A stretch of DNA of 64,000 nucleotides from Candidatus Methanomethylicaceae archaeon (GCA_026414165.1 JAOAJN010000006.1:31350-95349); one strand, 5' to 3'. Positions 47,214 through 57,236 are shown, counted from the stretch's first letter. Notes: generated from the sequence alone by a model not told the origin. Program-made: numbers and translations.

Positions 47214-48284
47214 TTGGATAAAGTCAGAGTCGGAATTTTGGGATCCACAGGATCCGTAGGGCAAAGATACGTTAGTATGCTAGAGTCTCATCCATGGTTT
47301 GAGATAACTGTGTTGTCTGCGTCCAGCGCCTCAGTAGGTAAAAGGTACGCAGAGGCAGCGAAGTGGGTTCTTGACAGTAGTATGCCAGAGAGTGTCAGAG
47401 ACATAGTGATACAGCCTGCAGATACCGACGCTCTCAAAAAGGAGGGGGTCGAACTCGTCTTTTCTGCACTCCCATCAGAAGTTGCCAAGGTAGTAGAGTC
47501 GAAGATCGTGGAGGCAGGATTTCCAGTGGTCGCGGATACGAGCGCGCATCGAATGGATCCAGATGTTCCGCTTCTCATACCTGAAGTGAATAGCGAACAC
47601 CTTGCGGTATTGGATGAACAGAGAAAGAAGGGAAGAGGCATTATTGTTACAGGACCGAACTGTACGACCATAGGTCTAGCAATGTCACTCAAGCCGATCC
47701 AGCAGAAATTCGGCATCCGGAGAGTCTTGGTTTCGACCATGCAGGCGCTGTCGGGTGCTGGATTTTTCGGGGTTCCTTCAATGGCGATCTTAGACAACCT
47801 AATCCCATACATAAAGAACGAGGAAGAGAAGGTTGCGCTAGAGTTATTGAAAATCCTCGGAGAGTATAAAGATGGCTTTAAGTTTGCCAACATAAAAGTC
47901 GGCGCAAGTTGTCATAGAGTCTGCGTCTTGGACGGGCACACTGAGGCGGTATTCCTAGAGACTGTTGAAGAAACTACGCCAGAGGCTGTTAAAGAGTGCA
48001 TGAGGGAGTTCAGAGGGGAGCCGCAGAGGCTGTCTTTGCCATCGGCCCCTGTTAGACCCGTAATAGTGAGAGATGAGCCAGACAGACCGCAGCCAAGACT
48101 AGACAGAATGTCTGGAACGCCCGAGAGAGCGCGAGGTATGGCAACGGTGGTAGGTCGGGTGAGAAGCGAGCCCGCACTTGACAATGGAATAAAGTATGTG
48201 CTCCTCAGCCATAACACAATCAGAGGGGCTGCAGGGAACGCCATATTAATAGCCGAACTCTTAAAAGCAAAAGGTTTGATATGA
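47214..48284 (+). CDS. asd: Aspartate-semialdehyde dehydrogenase
   Basis: KVRVGILGSTGSVGQRYVSML; VTGPNCTTIGLAMSLKPI; TTG at 47214 has a GGAGGG Shine-Dalgarno nearby; the ORF-track ATG at 47157 is less likely. Confidence 0.92.
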   Translation: MDKVRVGILGSTGSVGQRYVSMLESHPWFEITVLSASSASVGKRYAEAAKWVLDSSMPESVRDIVIQPADTDALKKEGVELVFSALPSEVAKVVESKIVEAGFPVVADTSAHRMDPDVPLLIPEVNSEHLAVLDEQRKKGRGIIVTGPNCTTIGLAMSLKPIQQKFGIRRVLVSTMQALSGAGFFGVPSMAILDNLIPYIKNEEEKVALELLKILGEYKDGFKFANIKVGASCHRVCVLDGHTEAVFLETVEETTPEAVKECMREFRGEPQRLSLPSAPVRPVIVRDEPDRPQPRLDRMSGTPERARGMATVVGRVRSEPALDNGIKYVLLSHNTIRGAAGNAILIAELLKAKGLI

Positions 48285-49699
48285 AATTAAAGATTGGTGA
48301 TAATATGAGGGTCGTCATGAAGTTCGGCGGAACTTTGATGGACGGTGCGGAGCAGATAGAGAACTCTGCTAACCTTGTGGTAGAGAGGGTGAGGAAGGGC
48401 GATGAAGTTGTTGTTGTGGTCTCCGCTATGGCAAACGTGACGGACGATCTCGTGGCGATGGGAGAGGGTGCAAGGATCGGAGACATGGAGCGTGTTAGGA
48501 AAAAGATATCAGAACTTGAGAAGAGGCACCTAGAGGCTGCGGAGAAACTTTCTAAGGGTGATTTGAGGGGGGAGACCGTTTCAAAGATAAAGAGCCTCCT
48601 TGACATACTCAACCAATGCCTTACAGGAGTGTTTCTCCTAAGGGAGCTTACACCAAGATCAAAGGACCTAATAGTTTCATTCGGTGAGAGGCTTTCTGCG
48701 CCCCTAATGAAGGCAGCACTGGTATCCAAGGGTATCAAGGCAATAGACCTTACGGGAGGAGAGGTTGGAATAATAACAGACAGTAATTATGGCAACGCAA
48801 AGCCTCTTCTGAATATAACAGAGGTCATGGTAAAGGACAGACTGCTCCCCATACTGAAGGGAGGAGTGACGCCAGTAGTCACCGGGTTCATTGGGCAGGA
48901 CGAGAACGGCGTAGTGACCACTTTGGGCAGAGGCGGATCAGATTACACTGCGACCATACTTGCATCCGCCCTAGAGGCTGACGAGGTCTTGATCTGGAAG
49001 GATGTGGATGGCATAATGACAGCCGACCCTAAGTTGGTCCCGTCAGCAAAGACCATACCCACTCTATCCTATGCTGAAGTCATGGAAATGGCATACTTCG
49101 GAGCAAAGGTCCTTCACCCATTAACCGTGACGCCTGTTCAAGAGAGAAGAATACCCATCAGGATAGCTAATGCATATAATCCAAGCAACCCAGGAACGAT
49201 AATAAGGGAGAAAGGAGAAGGCACAAAGAAAGTCAAGGCGGTAACCGCGATCAAGGACCTGAGCATTATAACAACTGGGGGCGCGGGCATGATCGGCGTT
49301 CCAAGTGTTGTGGCAAGGGTCTTCTCTACTCTGTCGGAAAACAACATTAATGTAACTATGATTTCGCAGAGCTCCTCTCAGGCAAATATCTCCATGGTTG
49401 TGAAGACCGTAGATCTGGAGAGGGCATTAAAGGCGCTCAAAGTGGAGTTTAGAAATGGTGATCTGATCAGGGACATTCATGCAATTTCAAAGGTGGCGGT
49501 GATAGCAATAGTCGGCGAGGGTATGAGGGGCACCAAAGGCATTGCAGCGAAGACATTCTCAGCCGTTGCAGAGGCAGGCGTCAACGTCCTTACCATAGCC
49601 CAAGGCTCCTCTGAGTTAAACATATCCTTCGCTGTGCTTGAGGAAGATATGCAAAAAGCTGTGGAGGCAGTTCATCGAGCCTTTGAGCTAGATAAATGA
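48281..49699 (+). CDS. Aspartate kinase
   Basis: VVMKFGGTLMDGAEQIEN; GFIGQDENGVVTTLGRGGSDYTATILASALEADEVLIWKDVDGIMTADPKLVPSAKTI; two ACT domains. Confidence 0.94.
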   Translation: MKLKIGDNMRVVMKFGGTLMDGAEQIENSANLVVERVRKGDEVVVVVSAMANVTDDLVAMGEGARIGDMERVRKKISELEKRHLEAAEKLSKGDLRGETVSKIKSLLDILNQCLTGVFLLRELTPRSKDLIVSFGERLSAPLMKAALVSKGIKAIDLTGGEVGIITDSNYGNAKPLLNITEVMVKDRLLPILKGGVTPVVTGFIGQDENGVVTTLGRGGSDYTATILASALEADEVLIWKDVDGIMTADPKLVPSAKTIPTLSYAEVMEMAYFGAKVLHPLTVTPVQERRIPIRIANAYNPSNPGTIIREKGEGTKKVKAVTAIKDLSIITTGGAGMIGVPSVVARVFSTLSENNINVTMISQSSSQANISMVVKTVDLERALKALKVEFRNGDLIRDIHAISKVAVIAIVGEGMRGTKGIAAKTFSAVAEAGVNVLTIAQGSSELNISFAVLEEDMQKAVEAVHRAFELDK

Positions 49700-49760
49700 G
49701 ACGCACTTTCAGTTGCCAAAATGGGTTGGAAGAAGTCATGAGATTTCCTGGAACAGAGTA

Positions 49761-49788
49761 GGTAATCTGTGAGGTCCGACAGATTACC
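49761..49788. repeat. Perfect 10-bp inverted repeat with 8-nt loop at a convergent gene junction
   Basis: GGTAATCTGT-GAGGTCCG-ACAGATTACC; overlaps the cbiO stop codon and lies 3' of aspartate kinase. Confidence 0.8.
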
Positions 49789-50623
49789 CTCTTTCCGATT
49801 TTTTAAGAGCTTCCTCGACAATTTTTTCAGCCTCATCTATTGTCAAAGGGATTTTTTGTATCAGACCTTTTGATTTTAACTTTGCAAAGAGCCGAACCAA
49901 CAGAGGAGGCTCCATTGACACTTTCCGAAGGAGTTGCTCTTCATAAAGCATCTCCCTCGTGATGCCAGAGGCCAAAATTCTTCCACCAATCATCAGGATA
50001 GCTCTCTCAATAAAGTCGGGTAAAATTTCTACATCATGTGTAGTAAGTACTATAGTTGTGCCTTCCCGGTTAATATCTTTTAAAAGCGTTAGTAGCTCAT
50101 TCTTTGACTTTGGGTCTAAGTTGGCGGTGGGTTCGTCTAGAAGGAGGATTTTTGGTTTCATTACAATTGTAGTGGCTATTGCTACCTTTTTCTTTTCGCC
50201 ATAGCTAAGGCGGTGTGGCGAACGATCTGAGAGGTGGGATATGCCCATGATCTTGAGGGCTTCGTCTACATGTCTTTTAACCTCGTTCTCATCCATTCCG
50301 AGGCTTCTGGGACCATAGGCAACATCGTCAAAAACAGTATTATTGAATAGTTGGTCGTCAGGGTCCTGAAAGACCACGCCTATATCTCGCCTAATATTCT
50401 CAAATTCCCTAGAGCGCGTATCTTTTCCAAAAACTTTGACGTGTCCTTCAACAGGCCTCAGCAAACCTGCCATCAGCAGTGTGAGTGTCGATTTTCCGGC
50501 ACCGTTAGGACCGAGAATAGCTAATCGTTCGCCCTCAAACACATCAAATGAGATGTCCGTTAAAGCTTTGATATTACCGGCGTACGTGTATTCTAGGTTT
50601 CTTATTTCTATTATATTTTTCAA
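49784..50623 (-). CDS. cbiO: Cobalt/nickel ECF transporter ATP-binding protein (CbiO-like)
   Basis: LGPNGAGKSTLTLLMAGLL; VVFQDPDDQLFNNTVFDDVAYGP; LSYGEKKKVAIA. Confidence 0.92.
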   Translation of the reverse strand: MKNIIEIRNLEYTYAGNIKALTDISFDVFEGERLAILGPNGAGKSTLTLLMAGLLRPVEGHVKVFGKDTRSREFENIRRDIGVVFQDPDDQLFNNTVFDDVAYGPRSLGMDENEVKRHVDEALKIMGISHLSDRSPHRLSYGEKKKVAIATTIVMKPKILLLDEPTANLDPKSKNELLTLLKDINREGTTIVLTTHDVEILPDFIERAILMIGGRILASGITREMLYEEQLLRKVSMEPPLLVRLFAKLKSKGLIQKIPLTIDEAEKIVEEALKKSERG

Positions 50624-50635
50624 GCATACCCCTCA

Positions 50636-51439
50636 TTATGCGACATTCGTGAGAGCTAAAAAAATGACGATCAAAACAGCAAAAACGAATGGGAGATCGC
50701 TCAATTTTAGAGGGCTTTTATTGAAAGACCTACTTCTCTCAATTGTGAAGCCTCTTGCTTTCATAGCGAGATAGACGCGTTCGGATCGCTCATAGGTCCT
50801 TATGAAGAGCGCCGCCAGTATCTTTCCAAGATCTCTTAGGTCCTGTGAATTGATGAATTTTTTATTTTTGTAACGTCTTGCTTCCCTCGCCAAGAGCATT
50901 TTTTGGGCTTCGTGGATAGAAACGAAGAGGTACCTATAGGTTAAAGAGATTGTCTGGAGGACTATCTTGGGGGCTCTAGTTTGATATAAAATGTTTAAGA
51001 TTCCATCAATTCCCAATATTGAAGTTGGTAATATTAGCGCCCCAATGCAAACCCATACCCTCAAAACGAATTGAAGTACCCTATATGTGCCCTCTGATGA
51101 GGGAGCTATGGTAAAAGGACCTAAGTTAATCGCGAACAAAGGAGCACCCTCCGTCAAGAAGGCTGCAGGAAGAGAGATCAGAAGCATTAAGAGTGCAAAT
51201 ATTGCGGGTTTGATTAAATATCTCTTGGGACGGATTCTTAGGGAGATCCCTAACAGCAGGTTTAATCCTCCCATAACTAGAAGTTGTATAAAGGAAGTTG
51301 CAATAAGCGCGGATGCGATTATCAAAGAGGCGATTACGATCAAGGCTAACGGGCTGATGTCCTTTTTTAAGCTACCCGGCGTCTCTACCTCAAGGATCTC
51401 CTCTAGTCCTTGAACCAAGTCCTTTATTGTTGAAGACAT
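50636..51439 (-). CDS. cbiQ: Cobalt/nickel ECF transporter T component (CbiQ-like)
   Basis: TYRYLFVSIHEAQKMLLAREARRYKNK; ALFIRTYERSERVYLAMKARGF. Confidence 0.88.
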   Translation of the reverse strand: MSSTIKDLVQGLEEILEVETPGSLKKDISPLALIVIASLIIASALIATSFIQLLVMGGLNLLLGISLRIRPKRYLIKPAIFALLMLLISLPAAFLTEGAPLFAINLGPFTIAPSSEGTYRVLQFVLRVWVCIGALILPTSILGIDGILNILYQTRAPKIVLQTISLTYRYLFVSIHEAQKMLLAREARRYKNKKFINSQDLRDLGKILAALFIRTYERSERVYLAMKARGFTIERSRSFNKSPLKLSDLPFVFAVLIVIFLALTNVA

Positions 51440-51735
51440 TAATTAGTCTCACTCTTTTCTCGAACTTTTGCTAATAGCTTTCCAATGCCGTATGTTATAG
51501 TAAAGATTATGATTGTGGAGATCATCCCTAACATTAAAGAGACCCAAACGCTGTCGAACCATGGAAAAGTATACTCGGGGAAGGGTGCTGTAAGTAAATT
51601 CTCACCAATAACTCCTAGACGCTCTGCCACCATGTCAAGTGTCTCATTCGACTCATAAAAAACGAAAGTCCCTAATAAAACGAAAACAAGAGCGCTCATC
51701 AGTCCGCAGAGTATCCATTTATCAAGATTTTTCAA
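51439..51735 (-). CDS. CbiN/PDGLE-like small membrane component
   Basis: Two-TM small protein between cbiM and cbiQ; ESNETLDMVAERLG. Confidence 0.75.
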   Translation of the reverse strand: MKNLDKWILCGLMSALVFVLLGTFVFYESNETLDMVAERLGVIGENLLTAPFPEYTFPWFDSVWVSLMLGMISTIIIFTITYGIGKLLAKVREKSETN

Positions 51736-52426
51736 TTTTTAAACCTCCGCCGTGACTAATTTTTAAATCTAATGAGAGGGATTTGAATGTGGGACTAAGG
51801 CTCAGTACTTCTGGTCTTGATGTGATTAGAAGTCTCAACAGTGCAGCGGTCACAAACCCTTCTGCCACTCCTATAATGGAATGGTGAATTGCCATAGCGG
51901 GAACCGCTATGGAAACGCCGTAGATAAAAGTGGGGACAGAAAGTCCCAACTCAAGTCCTGCCAAGACTGCTGCTAGAACGTCTCCCACTAGCCCCCCTAT
52001 AAATGCGCCTATAAAGAGCTGCTTACCTTTCGTAGCTCGCACTATTAGGACAAACAGAACGTAGGGTATGATGACGCCTGCCACGCCCATATTGAGAACG
52101 TTCGCCCCTAATGCGGTTATGCCACCATCTCCAAAGAGAAGGCACTGAAGCACCAATATAATAGTCATTGAGGTAAGACCTGTTGAAGGGCCAAGCAGTA
52201 TACCAAGCGAGGGCCCGCCAAGGAGGTGCGCGGTCGTGCCCCCTATCACGGGATAGTTCATCATCTGGGCGGCAAAGAAGAGCGCTGTGAGTAGAGCCAT
52301 TAGCGGGACCATTCTCTCGTCAAGTTCGCGCCTCACCTTCCTGAAAGAAATAGCCCAAAAGATTAGTACGAGTATGTATGTCGTCAGGATTACTGAAGGG
52401 CTCAGAAAGCCGTCCGGAATATGCAT
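51722..52426 (-). CDS. cbiM: Cobalt/nickel transport S component CbiM
   Basis: MHIPDGFLSPSVILTTY N-terminus; MMNYPVIGGTTAHLLGGPSLGILLGP. Confidence 0.92.
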   Translation of the reverse strand: MHIPDGFLSPSVILTTYILVLIFWAISFRKVRRELDERMVPLMALLTALFFAAQMMNYPVIGGTTAHLLGGPSLGILLGPSTGLTSMTIILVLQCLLFGDGGITALGANVLNMGVAGVIIPYVLFVLIVRATKGKQLFIGAFIGGLVGDVLAAVLAGLELGLSVPTFIYGVSIAVPAMAIHHSIIGVAEGFVTAALLRLLITSRPEVLSLSPTFKSLSLDLKISHGGGLKIEKS

Positions 52427-52441
52427 AGGAATCACTTTTGG

Positions 52442-52470
52442 TATTACTAATTTGAGTAAAAATATTACTA
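52442..52470. repeat. Direct repeats TATTACTA (52442-52449, 52463-52470) and TTACT-N6-AGTAA inverted repeat upstream of cbiM
   Basis: Read directly; start-to-start spacing 21 bp, overlapping a putative minus-strand TATA element (TTTTATAG). Confidence 0.5.
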
Positions 52471-52543
52471 TAAAAACTTTCGCCTCTTATAGATTGACTT
52501 CAGTAATTTTCATTTTGTCGGTAAAAATCTAGGTCAGAGTACA

Positions 52544-53215
52544 TTACTTTGTTTGGAGCAACCTACCCCTTTCCATCCTGTGTATTTGATCAGCAATCTT
52601 TATCAACTCGGGATCATGAGTCGATACGACTATGGTCTTTCCTTTGTCTCGCAGATCTTGTAAGAGTCGGTATATTATTCTTGAGGTCTCCTCATCCACA
52701 AACACTGTTGGCTCATCAGCAAATAGATACTTTGGATCCTTTATTAGCGCCCTAACAAAGGCCACCCTCTGCTGTTCCCCTCCAGAAAGCTGCTCTACGA
52801 GGTGATTTGCCCTCTCAATAACGCCTAGCTTCGAGAGTAGCTCGACTGCTCTCTCCATAAAGTCTGAGGGATCAGAATCCCTGGCGTAAAGAGGGAGTAG
52901 GACATTTTCTAAAGCGGTATATTGGGGCAGGAGGTTTATATGTTGAAATACGAATCCAAAGTTCTCTCTCCTGAAGATCGTCTTCCAGTAGTCAGAGTAT
53001 CCCAAGACAGGCTCACCATCATACAAGATATCACCAGATGTCGGCGTCAATATTAGACCCATAATACTCAGGAGGGTTGTCTTTCCACAGCCGCTTGGAC
53101 CCGTCAAAACTACTATCCTGCCGTCTTCGATCTTCAGATTCACATCCTGAACTGCCACAACCTCATTGAACTTTCCCTTATTGTAAATCTTTGAGACCCC
53201 GCGGAGTTCTATCAT
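52544..53215 (-). CDS. ABC transporter ATP-binding protein (LolD/MacB-like)
   Basis: LTGPSGCGKTTLLSIMGLI; LSGGEQQRVAFVRALIKDPKYLFADEPT. Confidence 0.92.
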   Translation of the reverse strand: MIELRGVSKIYNKGKFNEVVAVQDVNLKIEDGRIVVLTGPSGCGKTTLLSIMGLILTPTSGDILYDGEPVLGYSDYWKTIFRRENFGFVFQHINLLPQYTALENVLLPLYARDSDPSDFMERAVELLSKLGVIERANHLVEQLSGGEQQRVAFVRALIKDPKYLFADEPTVFVDEETSRIIYRLLQDLRDKGKTIVVSTHDPELIKIADQIHRMERGRLLQTK

Positions 53216-54396
53216 GCGGCAGCCCTCCTCATTGCAAGCTCAGGATCCGTGATCGCATTCAACCATGCTGGTACGACGGTGGTTATCATAAGAGGAATAA
53301 CGGTCACTGCATAGATTGAGAATACTGAGGTCCAGCTGACAAAGACAGGCAACCTGAATTCTCTTGGGAGAAATGCCCACCCAAGCAGAATGTCGACTAA
53401 ACCAGGTGCATTTAAATAGGCGGCGTATATATACCCAAGAACCATACCCAAGGATGTTGCAAAGAAGCCAAGTACTAAGCTTTCCACAAGCCTCACTTCT
53501 ATAATGTCGAGTGTAGAGAAGCCAAAAGTCTTAAGGAGTCCGACCTCAAACTTCGATTCATGACCAACAACAACTGCTTGGCTGAATGCAACTAGTGCAG
53601 CCCCTACCAGTAAGATTGTCCACAAAGTCACAAATATGCCACCCCTCGCGCCGTAGGCAGCCTTGTAGCCCCGGAGGAGAAGATCCTGATCAAGGATTCT
53701 CACATTCGGCAGGAACGACATCTTGGTTGCAACGTTTGCAGGTTGTTCATAATCCTCTACATAAACTGCAAAATCCGTGACATAACCCTCGGGCATCCTG
53801 AAAAATTGCCTCGCGTCTTGTATTGACATCACAATCATGTCCGCGGTGTATATGGATGAAGCGTCAGAGAATAAGCCCACTACATGAAATTTGTTGGCCT
53901 CCACAGATTCGCTCAGTAAAATTATGTCATCTCCGACCTTTACATTCAACAGACCTGCGATCAGTTTCCCAATTACGATATTTCCCTTTCCCGCATCATC
54001 TGGTTTGAGAAAGCGTCCGCTCTCTATACTTCCAAAAGTTGCATATGGGATTAATGAGGTGTCGAGTCCAATAACCGTGAATGTGTAGGTCGATATTCCA
54101 GCATACCCCCATATTCGGGGGACTACCGATTTAACTCCCTCTACTTCCGCGATAGTGTTAGCGTAATCTAAGGGAATGGGCGCGACTCTTCCTGCCTTGA
54201 GGTACTGTACGGTAAGATCTGGAGCCATCCTGACACTGATCTCTGCCTCCTTTTCTAGACCTTCCTTTGTAAAGAGGACTGCAGAGACCATCGTAGTGGC
54301 TATAAGGAAAGTCACTATGATGACTGCGCTTCTCATCCGATATCTACTGAGACAATCGAAGGAATAACGCAGTAAATTTTTGTGCTTCTTGATCAA
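53212..54396 (-). CDS. ABC transporter permease, FtsX/MacB type
   Basis: Overlaps the ATPase gene start; N-terminal TM, large extracytoplasmic domain, C-terminal TMs. Confidence 0.85.
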   Translation of the reverse strand: MIKKHKNLLRYSFDCLSRYRMRSAVIIVTFLIATTMVSAVLFTKEGLEKEAEISVRMAPDLTVQYLKAGRVAPIPLDYANTIAEVEGVKSVVPRIWGYAGISTYTFTVIGLDTSLIPYATFGSIESGRFLKPDDAGKGNIVIGKLIAGLLNVKVGDDIILLSESVEANKFHVVGLFSDASSIYTADMIVMSIQDARQFFRMPEGYVTDFAVYVEDYEQPANVATKMSFLPNVRILDQDLLLRGYKAAYGARGGIFVTLWTILLVGAALVAFSQAVVVGHESKFEVGLLKTFGFSTLDIIEVRLVESLVLGFFATSLGMVLGYIYAAYLNAPGLVDILLGWAFLPREFRLPVFVSWTSVFSIYAVTVIPLMITTVVPAWLNAITDPELAMRRAAA

Positions 54397-54397
54397 T

Positions 54398-54721
54398 TTA
54401 GCTCCTCCTTATTGTTATGTTGAAACCTGGTACACTTTCATAATACTCCTTTAACTTCAGTGGTGTGTCTATGAAACTTGAAGGTACGACATAGTCATAT
54501 CCCCCTGGTATGTCGTAAAGTGAGCGGACAAAAACTTCTAAGAGAGGGTTTCGGGTACCCTCGTAGTTGGTCCCGATGGCTATGCTAGGGAGGCCTATAG
54601 CATATCTAAGGTCATTATAATATTCGCGGTTCTGCCAAGATGCCTGATTAGTGACGCAAATGACCATGACTGTGCATGTTAAAATTATTGCCATAATTGG
54701 CATCAAATAGATTTTTCTCAT
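54398..54721 (-). CDS. Hypothetical exported protein
   Basis: Signal-like N-terminus MRKIYLMPIMAIILTCTVMVICVT; next to the FtsX-type ABC transporter. Confidence 0.6.
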   Translation of the reverse strand: MRKIYLMPIMAIILTCTVMVICVTNQASWQNREYYNDLRYAIGLPSIAIGTNYEGTRNPLLEVFVRSLYDIPGGYDYVVPSSFIDTPLKLKEYYESVPGFNITIRRS

Positions 54722-54733
54722 ATGTGTCCCTCA

Positions 54734-55222
54734 CTATTTTTTGGTAGGGATTATTACAAGGTACCTAAATTTACCTTCATAGCCATAAGACGTCAACTCC
54801 ACAACATTATCCACTCCAGCCTGAATCAGTGTGATAAAACAGCATGATGCTATTGAAGTGTTAACTACTTGGGTGGTCTCGATCCACGTCTCACCCAAAG
54901 GAATGCCGTTGAATTTTATGAAGAGATTGCCTTTTCTCTCAACACTCAAAGGCTGAATCCCAAGTATCATTACAGACTGTCCGCCTGCACCTGCATATTG
55001 AAAGATGTCTTTAAAGGTCTCTCCGTTCCTGATTGTGAAGTTATTTGAGACGTAAGTGTTCTCATCGATCCATCCGCGCGGAAGAGGGGTCTTTTGGAAG
55101 GGATTGAAATATGGATGGGCATAGAGAAAGACCCCTATAACTGCAGAGATGCCAAAAATAGATATAACAGCAACAAGCAATAGCACTCTGAAGGGATGTG
55201 CGATACCTCTCAATTTTATCAA
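54734..55222 (-). CDS. Hypothetical membrane-anchored extracytoplasmic protein
   Basis: N-terminal TM then beta-rich region with a CC pair. Confidence 0.6.
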   Translation of the reverse strand: MIKLRGIAHPFRVLLLVAVISIFGISAVIGVFLYAHPYFNPFQKTPLPRGWIDENTYVSNNFTIRNGETFKDIFQYAGAGGQSVMILGIQPLSVERKGNLFIKFNGIPLGETWIETTQVVNTSIASCCFITLIQAGVDNVVELTSYGYEGKFRYLVIIPTKK

Positions 55223-55327
55223 CCAGTATTTTTTTAAAGTGGTTCTAATAAATATGCACCCTTAAGTCCATATTATAAGAATTCAATTCCATAATGTTTA
55301 TGTTTTTTAGTCAATAGGCCTACACAG

Positions 55328-56029
55328 GTGAATTTAATGAAGGGCAAGTATATAATAGTAGGAGTGTTCGTAGCAGTAGCATTGCTATTAATAGGCACAG
55401 GCGGGTATTACTATTATAACTACTATGGGACGCCGAGATGCGAGGCTTGTGGTATGATCATAACATCAGAGATGGATGCCAATATAAAAATAATCGATCT
55501 GAACACTAACCAAAGAGTATGGACTTGCTGCCCCGGGTGTATGTTAAGGTCTGTCGCAGCGCACCCGAACATACATATAGAGGCCCTTGACAGCTGGTAT
55601 GGAACTTCAGCGCCTAAGATAGTAATAGAAATCAGGAACGGCGAGGTTGTGAGTGCTAACCCAGAGACGGCGAGGATACTCCTTGGCTCGAAGGTAGTGA
55701 AGAGCTGCGCCAACAACAGGATTGCTATCAATGAGACGTCCGCGGCGCTTCTCCTCAAGAATGGCTGGAACCCCAACAATCCGTTGGCGGTCTTCAAAAA
55801 CACAGTACCTGAAGGGACCCCTGTACTGACTGTGGCTCAATCGCTGCCAGGACTCAAGCAGATGGGCATCCAGTATGTACCCCCATCGGCGGCTTTCTTG
55901 GGAGGGATTGTGGTTATCGGAGTGCTGGTACTCTTAATGGGGATATTGGCTTGGAAGAAACTGGTAGTACACTCAACAAAACAGACAAATGCACCACAAT
56001 CCACCACAGAACCAATAAAAGAGGCATGA
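55328..56029 (+). CDS. NosL-like Cys-rich extracytoplasmic protein flanked by two TM helices
   Basis: RCEACGMIITSEMDANIKI...WTCCPGCM; N- and C-terminal TM segments. Confidence 0.6.
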   Translation: MNLMKGKYIIVGVFVAVALLLIGTGGYYYYNYYGTPRCEACGMIITSEMDANIKIIDLNTNQRVWTCCPGCMLRSVAAHPNIHIEALDSWYGTSAPKIVIEIRNGEVVSANPETARILLGSKVVKSCANNRIAINETSAALLLKNGWNPNNPLAVFKNTVPEGTPVLTVAQSLPGLKQMGIQYVPPSAAFLGGIVVIGVLVLLMGILAWKKLVVHSTKQTNAPQSTTEPIKEA

Positions 56030-56033
56030 TAAG

Positions 56034-56825
56034 ATGATATGGACGCCTCTGACGGCTGTGATGGTCATATTGGGCGCCTTTGGGCTGGCGCTCACGCTAT
56101 ATACAGTTCCAAAAGCCTACAAGATTGGTAAAAGATTATCAAGAGCATCGCTCGAGGAGAAGTATGGGCTTGAGAAAGAGTATTACCTCCTCTCCACAGT
56201 CGTCTGGGTCGTGCTAATTACTAGGATAGTTGCCAGTGTACTATTCTGGGCGACCAACGAGAGTCTCATCCCTCTAATACCGGGAGCTATGTGTCAGTTC
56301 GGTGTAAATCAGGTAGGAGCGCCATACTCTTGGATTGACAACGGGGTTAAGCTGATCGTTCTACTGGTATACGGAATATGGCTAAGCCTCGACTTTCTCA
56401 ACAGGAGAGTGAAGGGCGCTCCTTTGATTAAGGCGCTCTCTAGACTCTTCCTATTATTGGTACCGATCCTTATACTTGACCTCGCTGTGGATATTGGGTT
56501 ATACTTTACCGTCAGTGCTGTGACTGTGCCATGCTGCAGAGTGGTATTTACGGCTGAAAGCCCAATTCCATGCCCATACTGCTTCGTATTCCATGATGCG
56601 CCAATGTTCATCGTGGTTATTGCATGTTATGGACTTGCCATCTCGCTTGTGGTTTGGAGCTTCGTAATTAGATATTTCATGAAAAAGGTGCCTGAGATAG
56701 AGAATGTAGGAATGGAAGCAATCCGGAGGCTGGTCACGCTATCGCTGGGATTTGCGATAATGGGAACTGTGGCACTCATACCGGCAATAATGCAGGTAAT
56801 GGGACCTACTGTACCATTTCACTAG
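56034..56825 (+). CDS. Multi-TM membrane protein with conserved-looking cysteines
   Basis: GAMCQFGV; VTVPCCRVV...IPCPYCFVFHDAP; adjacent to the NosL-like gene. Confidence 0.65.
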   Translation: MIWTPLTAVMVILGAFGLALTLYTVPKAYKIGKRLSRASLEEKYGLEKEYYLLSTVVWVVLITRIVASVLFWATNESLIPLIPGAMCQFGVNQVGAPYSWIDNGVKLIVLLVYGIWLSLDFLNRRVKGAPLIKALSRLFLLLVPILILDLAVDIGLYFTVSAVTVPCCRVVFTAESPIPCPYCFVFHDAPMFIVVIACYGLAISLVVWSFVIRYFMKKVPEIENVGMEAIRRLVTLSLGFAIMGTVALIPAIMQVMGPTVPFH

Positions 56826-57236
56826 GTGATCACGGTGAAGGTCTCCACCCCCAAGCTAGTAATAATCCTAACAGCCCTGGCGATTGTAATCACTGGTACA
56901 ACTTATGTATACATTAGGACGCAGCAGTCTTCTATTGCCCTTGAGCAGAACGTCGATGTGGTGGAGATCGAGGTGAACAGAAGGACAGCAGTATTGGTGA
57001 GTGTAACGCTCCGGAACAACGGCCCACCCTTGATTTTAGAGGGGGCGAGCCTTGTCAAGATCCAATCAGGGATAACTTTGGTATCATCGAAATTCGCCCC
57101 ACCCATAATACTTTACACGGGCAATCTCACAAGAATCCCCATATCATACCAGCTCGATAGGGAAGGCGCGGACTATTTCCTGCAGCTATTCACAAACAAA
57201 GGTACGGCTATAAGATGCACAATCTCCTATCCTTAG
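56826..57236 (+). CDS. Hypothetical membrane-anchored protein
   Basis: N-terminal TM followed by beta-rich domain; abuts the preceding gene. Confidence 0.6.
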   Translation: MITVKVSTPKLVIILTALAIVITGTTYVYIRTQQSSIALEQNVDVVEIEVNRRTAVLVSVTLRNNGPPLILEGASLVKIQSGITLVSSKFAPPIILYTGNLTRIPISYQLDREGADYFLQLFTNKGTAIRCTISYP

